A stretch of 64,000 nt of DNA from Pseudomonas salomonii (GCF_900107155.1 NZ_FNOX01000007.1:180483-244482); one strand, 5' to 3'; positions 50,994 through 60,413 are shown, counted from the first letter of the stretch. The notes: a model not told the origin generated them from the letters alone. Made by a program: numbers and translations.

Positions 50994-51066
50994 ATCGCAG
51001 GCAAGCCAGCTCCCACATGTTGATCTGTGAATACATCCAAAGTGTGGGAGCTGGCTTGCCTGCGAT
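50994..51066. repeat. REP doublet, family B (copy 1)
   Basis: ATCGCAGGCAAGCCAGCTCC and GGAGCTGGCTTGCCTGCGAT, an inverted pair related to family A but with CTGGCTTGCCTGCGA in place of CGGGCTTGCTCGCGA. Arms are in the tail-out orientation relative to the copy at 57478. Confidence 0.88.
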
Positions 51067-51073
51067 GGCGTCA

Positions 51074-51730
51074 TCAACTGCGCAGGGTAATCACCGGCCA
51101 GCCACGCTTCTCGGCTTCAGCGCGTAAATTCGGATCCGGGTCCACCGCCACCGCATGCGCTACCTGCTCCAGCAACGGCAAATCATTCATCGAATCGCTA
51201 TAGAAGTAGCTGTCTTCCAGGCTGTACCCGGTTTCTTCCAGCCAGCGGTTCAAGCGCGTCACTTTGCCTTCGCGAAAGCACGGGATATCAGTGCTGCGCC
51301 CGGTATACCGGCCATTTTCCATCTCGCACTCAGTGGCGATCAGGGTTTCAACCCCCAGCGACTCGGCAATCGGCGCGGTCACGAAGCGGTTGGTGGCGGT
51401 GATGATTACCAGTTTGTCACCGGCAGCGCGGTGCTTGGCCAGCAGCTCGGCGGCGAGCGGCAGCATCAGTGGGGTGATGCAGTCGCGCATGAAGTCGCGG
51501 TGCCATTCGTCCAGTTGGGCCATCTCGGTGCGGCCGAGTATTTCCAGGCTGAAGTTCAGGTAGGCGGCGTTGTCGAGTTTGCCGGCCAGGTAATCCTGGT
51601 AGAACTCGTCGTTGCGGGCTTTGTAGGCCACCGGGTCAAGAATCCCACGCTCACAGAGGTAATCGCCCCACGCGTGATCGCTGTCACCGCCGAGAAGCGT
51701 GTTGTCCAAGTCGAATAAAGCCAGGCGCAT
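51074..51730 (-). CDS. HAD-superfamily phosphatase, SerB-like (subfamily IB)
   Basis: 218 residues. HAD motifs are the nucleophile LFDLDNTLLGGDSD, motif II VIITATNRF, and motifs III/IV with the lysine in REGKVTRL and DSYFYSDSMNDLPLLE. Subfamily IB includes phosphoserine and phosphocholine phosphatases. The substrate is not certain from sequence. Divergent from rppH, as in P. aeruginosa. Confidence 0.9.
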   Translation of the reverse strand: MRLALFDLDNTLLGGDSDHAWGDYLCERGILDPVAYKARNDEFYQDYLAGKLDNAAYLNFSLEILGRTEMAQLDEWHRDFMRDCITPLMLPLAAELLAKHRAAGDKLVIITATNRFVTAPIAESLGVETLIATECEMENGRYTGRSTDIPCFREGKVTRLNRWLEETGYSLEDSYFYSDSMNDLPLLEQVAHAVAVDPDPNLRAEAEKRGWPVITLRS

Positions 51731-51873
51731 TGCAGTTACTCGCTGAAAAGTCTGTAAAAAGGCGTCCAGAATACGGTCTTTTCACAAGAGTGCACATAAG
51801 GTAAGAAGCCTCGTTGCCGCTGGAACAACCTTTGTGGAACAATGCGGCGACATGCGTTTGCGAGGTTGTTGCC

Positions 51874-52353
51874 GTGATCGACCCCGATGGTTTCCGTCCT
51901 AATGTCGGGATTATTCTTACGAATGATGCCGGACAGGTGCTATGGGCTCGCCGAATCAACCAAGATGCCTGGCAGTTTCCTCAAGGTGGAATCAACCCCG
52001 ACGAAACCCCTGAAGACGCCTTGTACCGTGAGTTGAATGAAGAAGTCGGCCTTGAGCGCGAAGATGTGCAAATTCTGGCCTGTACCCGTGGCTGGTTGCG
52101 CTATCGTTTGCCGCAACGCCTGGTGCGTACCCACAGCCAACCGCTGTGCATCGGCCAGAAGCAGAAATGGTTTCTTTTGCGCCTGATCTCCAACGAGCAG
52201 CGGGTGCGGATGGATTTGACCGGTAAACCGGAGTTCGATGGCTGGCGCTGGGTCAGCTATTGGTACCCGTTGGGCCAGGTGGTGACATTCAAGCGCGAGG
52301 TTTATCGTCGCGCTCTCAAAGAGCTTGCCCCGCGCCTTTTAGCGCGCGACTGA
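51874..52353 (+). CDS. rppH: RNA pyrophosphohydrolase
   Basis: 159 residues. It removes pyrophosphate from the 5' end of mRNA, triggering decay. The Nudix box is intact (GGINPDETPEDALYRELNEE then VGLE). The frame is open from 51814, but GTG 51874 (translated MIDPDGFRPNVGI) is the universal RppH start and gives the usual length. ptsP starts 23 bases downstream, the conserved pairing in gammaproteobacteria. Confidence 0.96.
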   Translation: MIDPDGFRPNVGIILTNDAGQVLWARRINQDAWQFPQGGINPDETPEDALYRELNEEVGLEREDVQILACTRGWLRYRLPQRLVRTHSQPLCIGQKQKWFLLRLISNEQRVRMDLTGKPEFDGWRWVSYWYPLGQVVTFKREVYRRALKELAPRLLARD

Positions 52354-52375
52354 CGACGGAGTTCGACCCCGAGCC

Positions 52376-54655
52376 ATGCTCAATACGCTGCGCAAGATCG
52401 TCCAGGAAGTTAACTCCGCCAAGGATCTCAAGGCGGCGTTGGGGATTATTGTGTTGCGCGTCAAGGAAGCCATGGGCAGCCAGGTCTGCTCGGTTTACCT
52501 GCTGGACCCAGAGACCAACCGTTTTGTGCTGATGGCCACCGAGGGCTTGAACAAGCGCTCCATCGGCAAGGTCAGCATGGCGCCCAATGAAGGTCTGGTG
52601 GGCCTGGTGGGGACGCGTGAAGAACCCCTGAACCTTGAAAACGCGGCCGATCACCCGCGTTATCGCTACTTTGCCGAAACCGGCGAAGAGCGCTACGCCT
52701 CGTTCCTCGGCGCGCCGATTATTCACCACCGCCGCGTTGTTGGCGTGTTGGTCATCCAGCAAAAAGAGCGTCGCCAGTTCGACGAAGGTGAAGAAGCCTT
52801 CCTCGTGACCATGAGCGCGCAGCTTGCCGGGGTTATTGCCCACGCCGAAGCGACGGGTTCGATCCGTGGCCTGGGCCGTCAGGGCAAGGGCATCCAGGAA
52901 GCCAAGTTCGTCGGCGTGCCAGGTTCGCCGGGCGCTGCGGTCGGTACGGCCGTGGTCATGCTGCCACCGGCCGACCTCGATGTGGTGCCGGACAAGACCG
53001 TCGATGACATCGACGCTGAAATCAAACTGTTCAAGACCGCCCTGGAAGGCGTGCGCGCCGACATGCGCAACCTCTCGACCAAGCTGGCCACGCAACTGCG
53101 CCCCGAAGAGCGCGCGCTGTTCGACGTGTACCAAATGATGCTCGACGACGCGTCCCTGGGTAACGAAGTCAAAACCGTGATCAAGACCGGCCAGTGGGCC
53201 CAGGGCGCGCTGCGCCAGGTGGTCACCGATCACGTCAACCGTTTCGAACTGATGGACGACGCCTACCTGCGTGAGCGCGCCTCGGATGTGCGCGACCTCG
53301 GCCGCCGCCTGCTGGCCTACCTGCAGGAAGACCGCACCACCAACCTGGTCTACCCCGACAACACCATCCTGATCAGTGAAGAACTGACTGCCACCATGCT
53401 CGGCGAAGTGCCCGAAGGCAAACTGGTGGGTTTGGTGTCGGTACTGGGTTCGGGTAACTCCCACGTCGCGATCCTGGCTCGAGCCATGGGTATTCCGACG
53501 GTGATGGGCCTGGTGGACCTGCCGTATTCCAAGGTCGACGGCATCGACATGATCGTCGACGGCCATCGTGGCGAAGTCTTTACCAACCCCAGCGAGCTGC
53601 TGCGCAAGCAATACGCCGAGGTGGTGGAAGAAGAGAAACAACTGGCGCTGGGCCTCGACTCGCTGCGCGAGCTGCCGTGCGTCACCCTCGATGGCCACCG
53701 TGTGCCGCTGCTGGTCAACACCGGCTTGCTGGCCGATGTGGCCCGTGCGCAACAGCGCGGCGCTGAAGGCGTGGGGCTGTACCGCACCGAAGTGCCGTTC
53801 ATGATCAACCAACGGTTCCCGAGCGAGAAGGAGCAGCTGGCGATTTATCGCGAGCAATTGTCCGCCTTCCACCCGTTGCCGGTGACGATGCGCAGCCTGG
53901 ACATCGGCGGCGACAAGTCACTGTCGTATTTCCCGATCAAGGAAGATAACCCCTTCCTTGGCTGGCGTGGTATTCGTGTAACCCTCGACCATCCTGAAAT
54001 TTTCCTCGTCCAGACCCGCGCCATGCTCAAGGCCAGCGAAGGCCTGAACAACCTGCGCATCCTGCTGCCGATGATCTCCGGCACGCACGAGCTGGAAGAA
54101 GCGCTGCATCTTATCCACCGCGCCTGGGGCGAAGTGCGCGACGAAGGCGCCGACGTGCCGATGCCACCGATTGGCGTGATGATCGAAATCCCGGCGGCGG
54201 TGTACCAGGCCAAAGAACTGGCACGGCAGGTGGACTTCCTGTCGGTCGGCTCCAATGACTTGACCCAATACCTGCTGGCCGTGGACCGCAACAACCCACG
54301 GGTGGCCGATCTCTACGATTACCTGCACCCCGCCGTGCTGCAAGCCCTGCAGCATGTGGTGCGCGACGCCCATGCCGAAGGCAAGCCGGTGAGCATCTGC
54401 GGCGAAATGGCCGGTGACCCGGCGGCGGCGGTGCTGTTGATGGCAATGGGCTTTGACAGCTTGTCGATGAACGCCACCAACTTGCCGAAGGTGAAGTGGA
54501 TGCTGCGCCAGGTGGAACTGAGCATGGCCAAGGACTTGCTGGCGGAGTTGATGACCATCGACAACCCGCAGGTTATCCACAGCTCGCTGCAACTGGCGTT
54601 GAAGAACCTGGGGCTGACGCGGATGATCAACCCGGCTTCGGCGAAAACCCTCTAA
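52376..54655 (+). CDS. ptsP: Phosphoenolpyruvate-protein phosphotransferase PtsP (EI-Ntr)
   Basis: 759 residues. An N-terminal GAF domain (about 18-160) is followed by enzyme-I domains. The phospho-histidine is His363 in GSGNSHVAILARAMG. The PEP-binding barrel includes GLYRTEVPFMINQ, LDIGGDKSLSYFP and the C-terminal cysteine block VSICGEMAGDP. It starts the nitrogen phosphotransfer chain to NPr and EIIA-Ntr, linked to carbon/nitrogen balance and virulence traits in pseudomonads. Downstream of rppH. Confidence 0.97.
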   Translation: MLNTLRKIVQEVNSAKDLKAALGIIVLRVKEAMGSQVCSVYLLDPETNRFVLMATEGLNKRSIGKVSMAPNEGLVGLVGTREEPLNLENAADHPRYRYFAETGEERYASFLGAPIIHHRRVVGVLVIQQKERRQFDEGEEAFLVTMSAQLAGVIAHAEATGSIRGLGRQGKGIQEAKFVGVPGSPGAAVGTAVVMLPPADLDVVPDKTVDDIDAEIKLFKTALEGVRADMRNLSTKLATQLRPEERALFDVYQMMLDDASLGNEVKTVIKTGQWAQGALRQVVTDHVNRFELMDDAYLRERASDVRDLGRRLLAYLQEDRTTNLVYPDNTILISEELTATMLGEVPEGKLVGLVSVLGSGNSHVAILARAMGIPTVMGLVDLPYSKVDGIDMIVDGHRGEVFTNPSELLRKQYAEVVEEEKQLALGLDSLRELPCVTLDGHRVPLLVNTGLLADVARAQQRGAEGVGLYRTEVPFMINQRFPSEKEQLAIYREQLSAFHPLPVTMRSLDIGGDKSLSYFPIKEDNPFLGWRGIRVTLDHPEIFLVQTRAMLKASEGLNNLRILLPMISGTHELEEALHLIHRAWGEVRDEGADVPMPPIGVMIEIPAAVYQAKELARQVDFLSVGSNDLTQYLLAVDRNNPRVADLYDYLHPAVLQALQHVVRDAHAEGKPVSICGEMAGDPAAAVLLMAMGFDSLSMNATNLPKVKWMLRQVELSMAKDLLAELMTIDNPQVIHSSLQLALKNLGLTRMINPASAKTL

Positions 54656-54657
54656 CT

Positions 54658-54770
54658 GATCGTTCCCACGCTCTGCGTGGGAACGCATCCAGTGACGCTC
54701 CGCGTCACGCCCTCAAGAGCGGACGCAGAGCGTCCAGGGCGGCATTCCCACGCAGAGCGTGGGAACGATC
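54658..54770. repeat. Complex REP doublet, family D (copy 5)
   Basis: GATCGTTCCCACGCTCTGCG to CGCAGAGCGTGGGAACGATC, central GACGCTCCGCGTC / GACGCAGAGCGTC pair. It starts two bases after the ptsP stop codon and lies 11 bases before the NRDE gene's stop. Confidence 0.9.
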
Positions 54771-54781
54771 AATAAGCGCCA

Positions 54782-55528
54782 TCAAATGTTCAGTTCGACC
54801 TCACCCAGCCGCCCACCCAACGGCCCAAAACTACGCTCCACCATCTGCCGCGTCCCATCGGCATTCACAATCAGCGCCGTACTCGCCCGCGTCCCATAAC
54901 TGGGGCTGGCGATAAACACGCTGGAGAGCAGGCTCTCGGTCGCCAACCCCACGCCGGTATCCGGCAAGTCGGCAAACGGCGCAGTCTGCGGGTCGCTCAA
55001 GATTTCCAGCAAGGCCTGCGGCTGTGGGTTCTCCAACAAGTCACTCAACGCCGCCCTGGCCTTGAGCAATTTGGGCCAGGGCGTATTCAGCCCGGCATTC
55101 GACAGCCCATAAACCCCAGCCTCCAACCGCGTAGCCCTGGTCTCGTTGGCGTTGTAATGCCACAGCTCATCCCGTGTGCCTACCAGCAGGTTAAAGCCGG
55201 AATATTCGATCGAACGGCCGTTAACATCGGCCAGATAGTCGTCAATTGGCAGCGATCCACTGAGAAAGCGCGCCACCAATTCCCCGCGGGATTTGCGGGC
55301 AGGCGGTTGGTGCGGGTCACGAATATTGGTCAGCGCGGCAAAGCGCCCGTCGGCGTTTACGCCAAGCCAGGTGCCACCGGCTTCCTGGTCGCGACCGGCG
55401 TAGACGTGCGGCGCATCCGGCCACTGAGCCAGCGGCAGGCTGGGGCGGGCATAGAATTCATCACGGTTGGCCGCGACGATCAGCGGCTGGGCGTGGCCCG
55501 GCCGCCAGGCGAAAACAATCAGGCACAT
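54782..55528 (-). CDS. NRDE (TANGO2-like) family protein
   Basis: 248 residues. It begins Met-Cys (MCLIVFAWRP), which after methionine removal exposes an N-terminal cysteine as in Ntn hydrolases, followed by the family-naming AANRDEFYARPSLP. Further blocks GGTWLGVNADGRFAALTNIR and FNLLVGTRDELWHY match TANGO2. Human and yeast relatives are linked to haem or membrane-lipid handling. The bacterial role is unknown. Confidence 0.9.
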   Translation of the reverse strand: MCLIVFAWRPGHAQPLIVAANRDEFYARPSLPLAQWPDAPHVYAGRDQEAGGTWLGVNADGRFAALTNIRDPHQPPARKSRGELVARFLSGSLPIDDYLADVNGRSIEYSGFNLLVGTRDELWHYNANETRATRLEAGVYGLSNAGLNTPWPKLLKARAALSDLLENPQPQALLEILSDPQTAPFADLPDTGVGLATESLLSSVFIASPSYGTRASTALIVNADGTRQMVERSFGPLGGRLGEVELNI

Positions 55529-55758
55529 AGGCGTTCCCTTTGTGTTTTGCTCACTCTACCCATACAACGGATGGCTATCCATCGTATCGAAGTTGGGCCG
55601 AGCGCCTTCCATCCGTTAACATGCCGGGCTATTGGGCGCGTGTTGACTTTTTAATTTTGAAACGTCGGCTTAATTTGAAATTGCGGCTGTAACGCAGGCT
55701 TAATCCCACACCGGCATGGTCCGGTGCGCCATGACTAATGATTTAACGAGGAGTCGCA
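55529..55758. promoter_or_regulatory. lgt/NRDE divergent intergenic region
   Basis: 230 bases with no gene seen. TTGACT at 55643-55648 begins an AT-rich tract and may be the -35 element of the lgt promoter. GGCTTAAT occurs twice (around 55666 and 55698). A small hairpin CACCGG/CCGGTG (55709-55714 / 55721-55726) lies in the leader. GAGGAG precedes ATG 55759. Confidence 0.4.
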
Positions 55759-56571
55759 ATGCTGCCTTACCCGCAGATCAACCCGGTGGCCGTGGCCATC
55801 GGTCCGCTGCAAATCCATTGGTACGGGTTGATGTACCTGATCGGCATCGGCGGTGCCTGGCTGCTGGCTTCCCGGCGCCTGAACCGGTTTGACCCGACCT
55901 GGACCAAGGAGAAGCTCTCCGACATGGTGTTCTGGATGTCGATGGGCGTCATCGTCGGCGGACGCCTCGGGTATGTGCTGTTCTACGATCTTCCGGCCTA
56001 TATCGCCAACCCGACACTGATTTTCGAGGTGTGGAAGGGCGGCATGGCGTTCCATGGCGGCTTTGTCGGCGTGATGATCGCCGCGTGGTGGTTCGGCCGC
56101 CGCAACGGCAAGTCGTTCTTCCAGTTGATGGACTTCGTCGCACCGTTCGTGCCGATCGGCCTGGGTGCCGGGCGTATCGGTAACTTCATCAACGCCGAGT
56201 TGTGGGGCAAGCCGACCGACGTGCCATGGGCCATGGTGTTTCCACCCTTCAGCGACCCGGCACAACTGCCGCGCCATCCGTCGCAGCTCTACCAGTTCGC
56301 CCTGGAAGGTGTGGCGCTGTTCCTGATTCTTTATATCTTCTCGCGCAAGCCACGCCCAACCATGGCGGTTTCCGGCATGTTTGCGTTGTTCTACGGGATC
56401 TTCCGCTTCATCGTCGAGTTCGTCCGCGTGCCGGATGCGCAGCTGGGCTACCTGGCGTGGGGCTGGGTGACCATGGGTCAGATTCTCAGCCTGCCGATGA
56501 TCATCGCCGGCCTGGGCCTGCTGTGGTGGGCTTACAATCGCCCCCAAGGCATCAAGAACGCCGCGCTTTAA
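55759..56571 (+). CDS. lgt: Prolipoprotein diacylglyceryl transferase
   Basis: 270 residues, an inner-membrane enzyme with about seven helices. It transfers diacylglycerol from phosphatidylglycerol to the lipobox cysteine of prolipoproteins. The Lgt signature GLGAGRIGNFINAELWGKPT is exact, and the N-terminal IHWYGLMYLIGIGGAW and HGGFVGVM histidine blocks are present. thyA follows 53 bases downstream, the conserved order. Confidence 0.97.
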   Translation: MLPYPQINPVAVAIGPLQIHWYGLMYLIGIGGAWLLASRRLNRFDPTWTKEKLSDMVFWMSMGVIVGGRLGYVLFYDLPAYIANPTLIFEVWKGGMAFHGGFVGVMIAAWWFGRRNGKSFFQLMDFVAPFVPIGLGAGRIGNFINAELWGKPTDVPWAMVFPPFSDPAQLPRHPSQLYQFALEGVALFLILYIFSRKPRPTMAVSGMFALFYGIFRFIVEFVRVPDAQLGYLAWGWVTMGQILSLPMIIAGLGLLWWAYNRPQGIKNAAL

Positions 56572-56581
56572 ATTCGAATGC

Positions 56582-56601
56582 CGAGGCTTTTGCGAGCCTC
56601 G
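56582..56601 (+). other. Hairpin between lgt and thyA
   Basis: CGAGGCT (56582-56588) pairs with AGCCTCG (56595-56601) around TTTGCG, followed by ACTTCTTT. The T-tract is interrupted, so only partial termination is expected. It may balance lgt and thyA expression. Confidence 0.6.
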
Positions 56602-56624
56602 ACTTCTTTGATACGGGTAAAAAC

Positions 56625-57458
56625 ATGAAGCAATATCTCGAACTACTGAACGACGTCGTGACCAATGGATTGACCAAGGGCGATCGCACCGGCACCGGCA
56701 CCAAAGCCGTGTTTGCTCGTCAGTATCGGCATAACTTGGCCGACGGCTTCCCGCTGCTGACCACCAAGAAGCTTCATTTCAAAAGCATCGCCAACGAATT
56801 GATCTGGATGTTGAGTGGCAATACCAACATCAAGTGGCTGAACGAAAACGGCGTGAAAATCTGGGACGAATGGGCCACCGAAGACGGCGACCTTGGCCCG
56901 GTGTACGGCGAGCAGTGGACCGCCTGGCCCACCAGGGACGGCGGCACCATCAACCAGATCGACTACATGGTCGACACGTTGAAGAACAACCCCAACAGCC
57001 GTCGCATCCTGTTCCACGGCTGGAACGTCGAATACCTGCCGGACGAAACCAAGAGCCCGCAGGAAAACGCGCGCAACGGCAAGCAGGCCCTGCCGCCGTG
57101 CCACCTGCTGTACCAGGCGTTTGTGCATGACGGCCATCTGTCGATGCAGTTGTACATCCGCAGCTCCGATGTATTCCTCGGCCTGCCGTACAACACCGCC
57201 GCCCTGGCGTTGCTGACCCATATGCTGGCCCAGCAATGCGACCTGATCCCGCACGAGATCATTGTCACCACCGGCGACACCCACGCCTATAGCAACCATA
57301 TGGAACAGATTCGTACTCAGCTGGCGCGCACGCCGAAGAAGCTGCCGGAACTGGTGATCAAGCGTAAGCCTGCGTCGATCTATGACTACAAGTTCGAAGA
57401 CTTCGAGATTGTGGGCTACGACGCCGATCCAAGCATCAAGGCTGACGTCGCCATCTAA
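56625..57458 (+). CDS. thyA: Thymidylate synthase
   Basis: 277 residues. It methylates dUMP to dTMP with methylene-tetrahydrofolate. The catalytic cysteine is in LPPCHLLYQAFV. The dUMP-phosphate arginine is in GDRTGTGTKAVFARQYRHNL and the folate/dUMP asparagine in LGLPYNTAALALLTHM. The open frame extends far upstream inside lgt, but ATG 56625 is the family start. Ends KADVAI, the typical terminus. Confidence 0.97.
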   Translation: MKQYLELLNDVVTNGLTKGDRTGTGTKAVFARQYRHNLADGFPLLTTKKLHFKSIANELIWMLSGNTNIKWLNENGVKIWDEWATEDGDLGPVYGEQWTAWPTRDGGTINQIDYMVDTLKNNPNSRRILFHGWNVEYLPDETKSPQENARNGKQALPPCHLLYQAFVHDGHLSMQLYIRSSDVFLGLPYNTAALALLTHMLAQQCDLIPHEIIVTTGDTHAYSNHMEQIRTQLARTPKKLPELVIKRKPASIYDYKFEDFEIVGYDADPSIKADVAI

Positions 57459-57477
57459 AGTCTGTCTCGGTTAAAAA

Positions 57478-57566
57478 TGTGGGAGCTGGCTTGCCTGCGA
57501 TAGCGGAGTGTCAGGCGATACAAATGCCTCTGATCCACCGCTATCGCAGGCAAGCCAGCTCCCACA
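57478..57566. repeat. REP doublet, family B (copy 2)
   Basis: TGTGGGAGCTGGCTTGCCTG and CAGGCAAGCCAGCTCCCACA around about 49 bases, head-out orientation. It lies between the convergent thyA and cadR genes. Confidence 0.9.
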
Positions 57567-57583
57567 GTTGTTCTGTATGCACC

Positions 57584-58033
57584 TTAATGCCCGTGGCTTC
57601 TGCCCACATGTGAAGGCTCCGCCTCGCTGGCCGCCACACTGCCGCTGACTTCCAGCCGCTGCAAAATCCCGCACTGGTCCAGATCCGGCCCGCCGCCGCA
57701 GCGTTGGCGCAGGTCGAGCAATTGCACCTGCAACGCCAACAGCCCATCGATCCGCGCTTTTACATGGTGGATATGCTCGTCGATCAACGCATTCACACTC
57801 TCGCACTGGTCCTGAGGGCTGTCGCGCAGCCCCAGCAGGCTGCGGATTTCTTCAAGCGTCATGTCCAGGCTGCGGCAGTTGCGGATAAAGATCAGCCGCT
57901 CGGTGTGCGCCTGGGTGTACACGCGATAGTTGGCATCGGTGCGCGCCGGGGGCGGCAGCAGGCCTTCTTTCTCGTAATAACGGATGGTTTCCACCTGACA
58001 ATCGGTCAGTTTGGCCAATTCGCCGATCTTCAT
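57584..58033 (-). CDS. cadR: MerR-family Cd/Pb-responsive regulator CadR
   Basis: 149 residues. The N-terminal MerR winged HTH (MKIGELAKLTDCQVETIRYY) is followed by a dimerisation helix. Candidate metal ligands are Cys77, Cys112 and Cys121 (with Cys53), and a His-containing tail, SHVGRSHGH, as in CadR of P. putida. It activates cadA by distorting a promoter with a 19-bp spacer. The ATG at 58031-58033 begins the HTH. The open frame reaches 58093, across the operator. Confidence 0.94.
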   Translation of the reverse strand: MKIGELAKLTDCQVETIRYYEKEGLLPPPARTDANYRVYTQAHTERLIFIRNCRSLDMTLEEIRSLLGLRDSPQDQCESVNALIDEHIHHVKARIDGLLALQVQLLDLRQRCGGGPDLDQCGILQRLEVSGSVAASEAEPSHVGRSHGH

Positions 58034-58056
58034 CGCAGCAATCTCCAAATGGGTGC

Positions 58057-58087
58057 TTGACCCTATAGTGGCTACAGGGTCTTTACT
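58057..58087 (+). promoter_or_regulatory. CadR-controlled cadA promoter with operator
   Basis: TTGACC (58057-58062) and TTTACT (58082-58087) are separated by 19 bases, the over-long spacer typical of MerR-type promoters. The spacer contains the dyad ACCCTATAG-TGG-CTACAGGGT (58060-58080), the expected CadR site. cadA begins 31 bases downstream. Confidence 0.88.
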
Positions 58088-58118
58088 TGGCAACAGGCAC
58101 CTTTACGGACGCGACAGA

Positions 58119-60413
58119 ATGAGCGATTCCATCCACACCCCGAAAAAACATGATCACCCCCACGACCATGATCATGACCATAGCCCCGAACATAGCCACG
58201 AACATGGCGCCAAGCTGACCCCGGTCAAACAGCATGAGCATGGCAGTCATGGCGATTCCTGCTGTTCCAGCAAGGCAGCGCCCGCTGTGGTCACGCTGAG
58301 CGAAGCGCCGACAGCCGGCTCGCGCCTGAGCACTTTCCGCATCGAAGCCATGGACTGCCCCACCGAACAGACGCTGATCCAGAACAAACTGGGCAAGCTC
58401 GCCGGTGTGCAGCAGCTGGAATTCAACCTGATCAACCGCATCCTCGGCGTCACCCACGACCTGCCGAGCACTGCGCCGATCATCGCGGCGATCAAATCCA
58501 TCGGCATGCAGGCCGACCCTATTGAAGAGGGCACGCCTGCCGCCGCGCCGCCTGCCAAGAAGCATTGGTGGCCGTTGGCGGTGTCCGGCGTAGGCGCGCT
58601 GGGCGCCGAAGTGCTGCATTTCACCGGCGTGGCGCCGACCTGGGTGATTGCCCTGGTGGCACTGGTATCGATCCTCAGCGGCGGCCTCACCACCTATAAA
58701 AAGGGCTGGATCGCCCTGAAAAACCTCAACCTGAACATCAACGCGCTGATGAGCATCGCGGTGACGGGCGCGATCCTGATCGGCCAGTGGCCGGAAGCGG
58801 CCATGGTGATGTTCCTGTTCACGGTAGCCGAGCTGATCGAGGCCAAGTCCCTGGACCGTGCACGTAATGCCATCAGTGGCCTGATGCAAATGACGCCGGA
58901 ACAGGCCACGGTGCAGCAGGCCGATGGTTCGTGGCTTGAACAGGAAGTAAAAAGCATTGAGTTGGGCGCTATCGTGCGGGTAAAGCCCGGCGAGCGCATT
59001 GGCCTGGACGGTGAAGTCACCGCTGGCCAATCCACCATCGATCAGGCGCCGATTACCGGTGAAAGCCTGCCGATTGAAAAGACCGTGGGCGATAAAGTCT
59101 TCGCCGGCACCATCAATCAGGCCGGTTCCCTTGAATACAAGGTCACCGCTGCGGCCAACAATTCCACCCTGGCGCGCATCATTCACGCGGTGGAACAGGC
59201 CCAGGGCGCACGGGCGCCGACCCAGCGCTTTGTCGACAGCTTCTCGAAGATCTACACCCCGGCAGTCTTCCTGTTTGCCTTGGGCGTGGCGATTATCCCA
59301 CCGTTGTTCATGGCCGGCGTGTGGTTCGACTGGATCTACCGCGCCCTCGTATTGCTGGTGGTCGCGTGCCCCTGCGCCCTGGTGATTTCCACCCCGGTGA
59401 CCATCGTCAGCGGCCTGGCGGCTGCGGCGCGCAAAGGCATCCTGATCAAGGGCGGCGTGTACCTGGAGGGCGGCTACAAACTCGACTACCTGGCCCTCGA
59501 CAAGACCGGCACCATCACCCACGGCAAACCGGTGCAAACCGATTACCTGGCGCTGTTCCCCAACGTTGAAGACAGCGCACCCGCCCTGGCGGCCAGCCTG
59601 GCCGGGCGCTCCGACCACCCTGTGTCGCTGGCCATCGCCAAGGCAGCTGTGGATAAAAACCTGCCAAGCCACGTTGTGGATAACTTCGAGGCGCTGCCAG
59701 GTCGTGGCGTGCGTGGCGACATCAACGGCGAAACCTACCACCTGGGCAACCACCGTCTGGTGGAGGACCTGGGCCTGTGCTCGCCCGCGCTGGAAGAAAA
59801 GCTGTTCGCCCTGGAAAAACAAGGCAAGTCCGTGGTGCTGCTGCTCGACAAGTCCGGTCCGCTGGCGTTGTTCGCCGTGGCTGACACGGTAAAAGACAGC
59901 AGCCGCGAAGCCATCCAGCAACTGCATGAACTGGGCATCAAGACCCTGATGCTCACCGGCGACAACACCCACACAGCCCAGGCGATTGCGGCGCAGGTTG
60001 GCATCGATCAGGCCCAGGGCGACCTGTTGCCCACCGACAAACTGCAAGCGATCGAAACCCTCTACGGCCAAGGCCGCCGGGTAGGCATGGTCGGCGACGG
60101 CATCAACGATGCTCCGGCGCTGGCCCGTGCCGAAATTGGTTTCGCCATGGCCGCAGCGGGCACCGATACGGCGATCGAGACCGCCGACGTGGCGTTGATG
60201 GACGATGACCTGCGCAAGATTCCGGCATTCATTCGTCTGTCGCGGCAAACGTCGAGTATCCTCAAGCAGAACATCGCCCTGGCGTTGGTGATCAAGGCGA
60301 TCTTCCTGGCAGTGACTTTCCTGGGCATGGCGACCATGTGGATGGCAGTGTTCGCGGACATGGGCGTAAGCCTGCTGGTGGTGTTCAATGGTCTGCGCCT
60401 GTTGCGCAAATAG
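58119..60413 (+). CDS. cadA: Zn/Cd/Pb-exporting P1B-type ATPase CadA
   Basis: 764 residues. A His-rich N-terminus (about 11-45, HDHPHDHDHDHSPEHSHEHG) and a CC pair precede a metal-binding domain with EAMDCPTE in place of the usual GMxCxxC. Next come transmembrane helices with the CPC metal motif (VVACPCALV), the phosphorylation site DKTGTITHGK, HP motif SDHPVSLA and hinge GDGINDAPAL. It pumps divalent cadmium, zinc or lead out of the cytoplasm. Divergent from cadR, which controls it. ATG 58119 is used; upstream extension crosses the promoter. Confidence 0.95.
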   Translation: MSDSIHTPKKHDHPHDHDHDHSPEHSHEHGAKLTPVKQHEHGSHGDSCCSSKAAPAVVTLSEAPTAGSRLSTFRIEAMDCPTEQTLIQNKLGKLAGVQQLEFNLINRILGVTHDLPSTAPIIAAIKSIGMQADPIEEGTPAAAPPAKKHWWPLAVSGVGALGAEVLHFTGVAPTWVIALVALVSILSGGLTTYKKGWIALKNLNLNINALMSIAVTGAILIGQWPEAAMVMFLFTVAELIEAKSLDRARNAISGLMQMTPEQATVQQADGSWLEQEVKSIELGAIVRVKPGERIGLDGEVTAGQSTIDQAPITGESLPIEKTVGDKVFAGTINQAGSLEYKVTAAANNSTLARIIHAVEQAQGARAPTQRFVDSFSKIYTPAVFLFALGVAIIPPLFMAGVWFDWIYRALVLLVVACPCALVISTPVTIVSGLAAAARKGILIKGGVYLEGGYKLDYLALDKTGTITHGKPVQTDYLALFPNVEDSAPALAASLAGRSDHPVSLAIAKAAVDKNLPSHVVDNFEALPGRGVRGDINGETYHLGNHRLVEDLGLCSPALEEKLFALEKQGKSVVLLLDKSGPLALFAVADTVKDSSREAIQQLHELGIKTLMLTGDNTHTAQAIAAQVGIDQAQGDLLPTDKLQAIETLYGQGRRVGMVGDGINDAPALARAEIGFAMAAAGTDTAIETADVALMDDDLRKIPAFIRLSRQTSSILKQNIALALVIKAIFLAVTFLGMATMWMAVFADMGVSLLVVFNGLRLLRK

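Noticed and set aside
52316..53872. 518-codon frame antisense to ptsP
   Set aside because: Shadow of ptsP; no recognisable domains and no ribosome-binding site.
54496..54915. 139-codon plus-strand ORF at the ptsP end
   Set aside because: It crosses the ptsP stop codon and a family-D repeat into antisense of the NRDE gene, so it is not a plausible gene.
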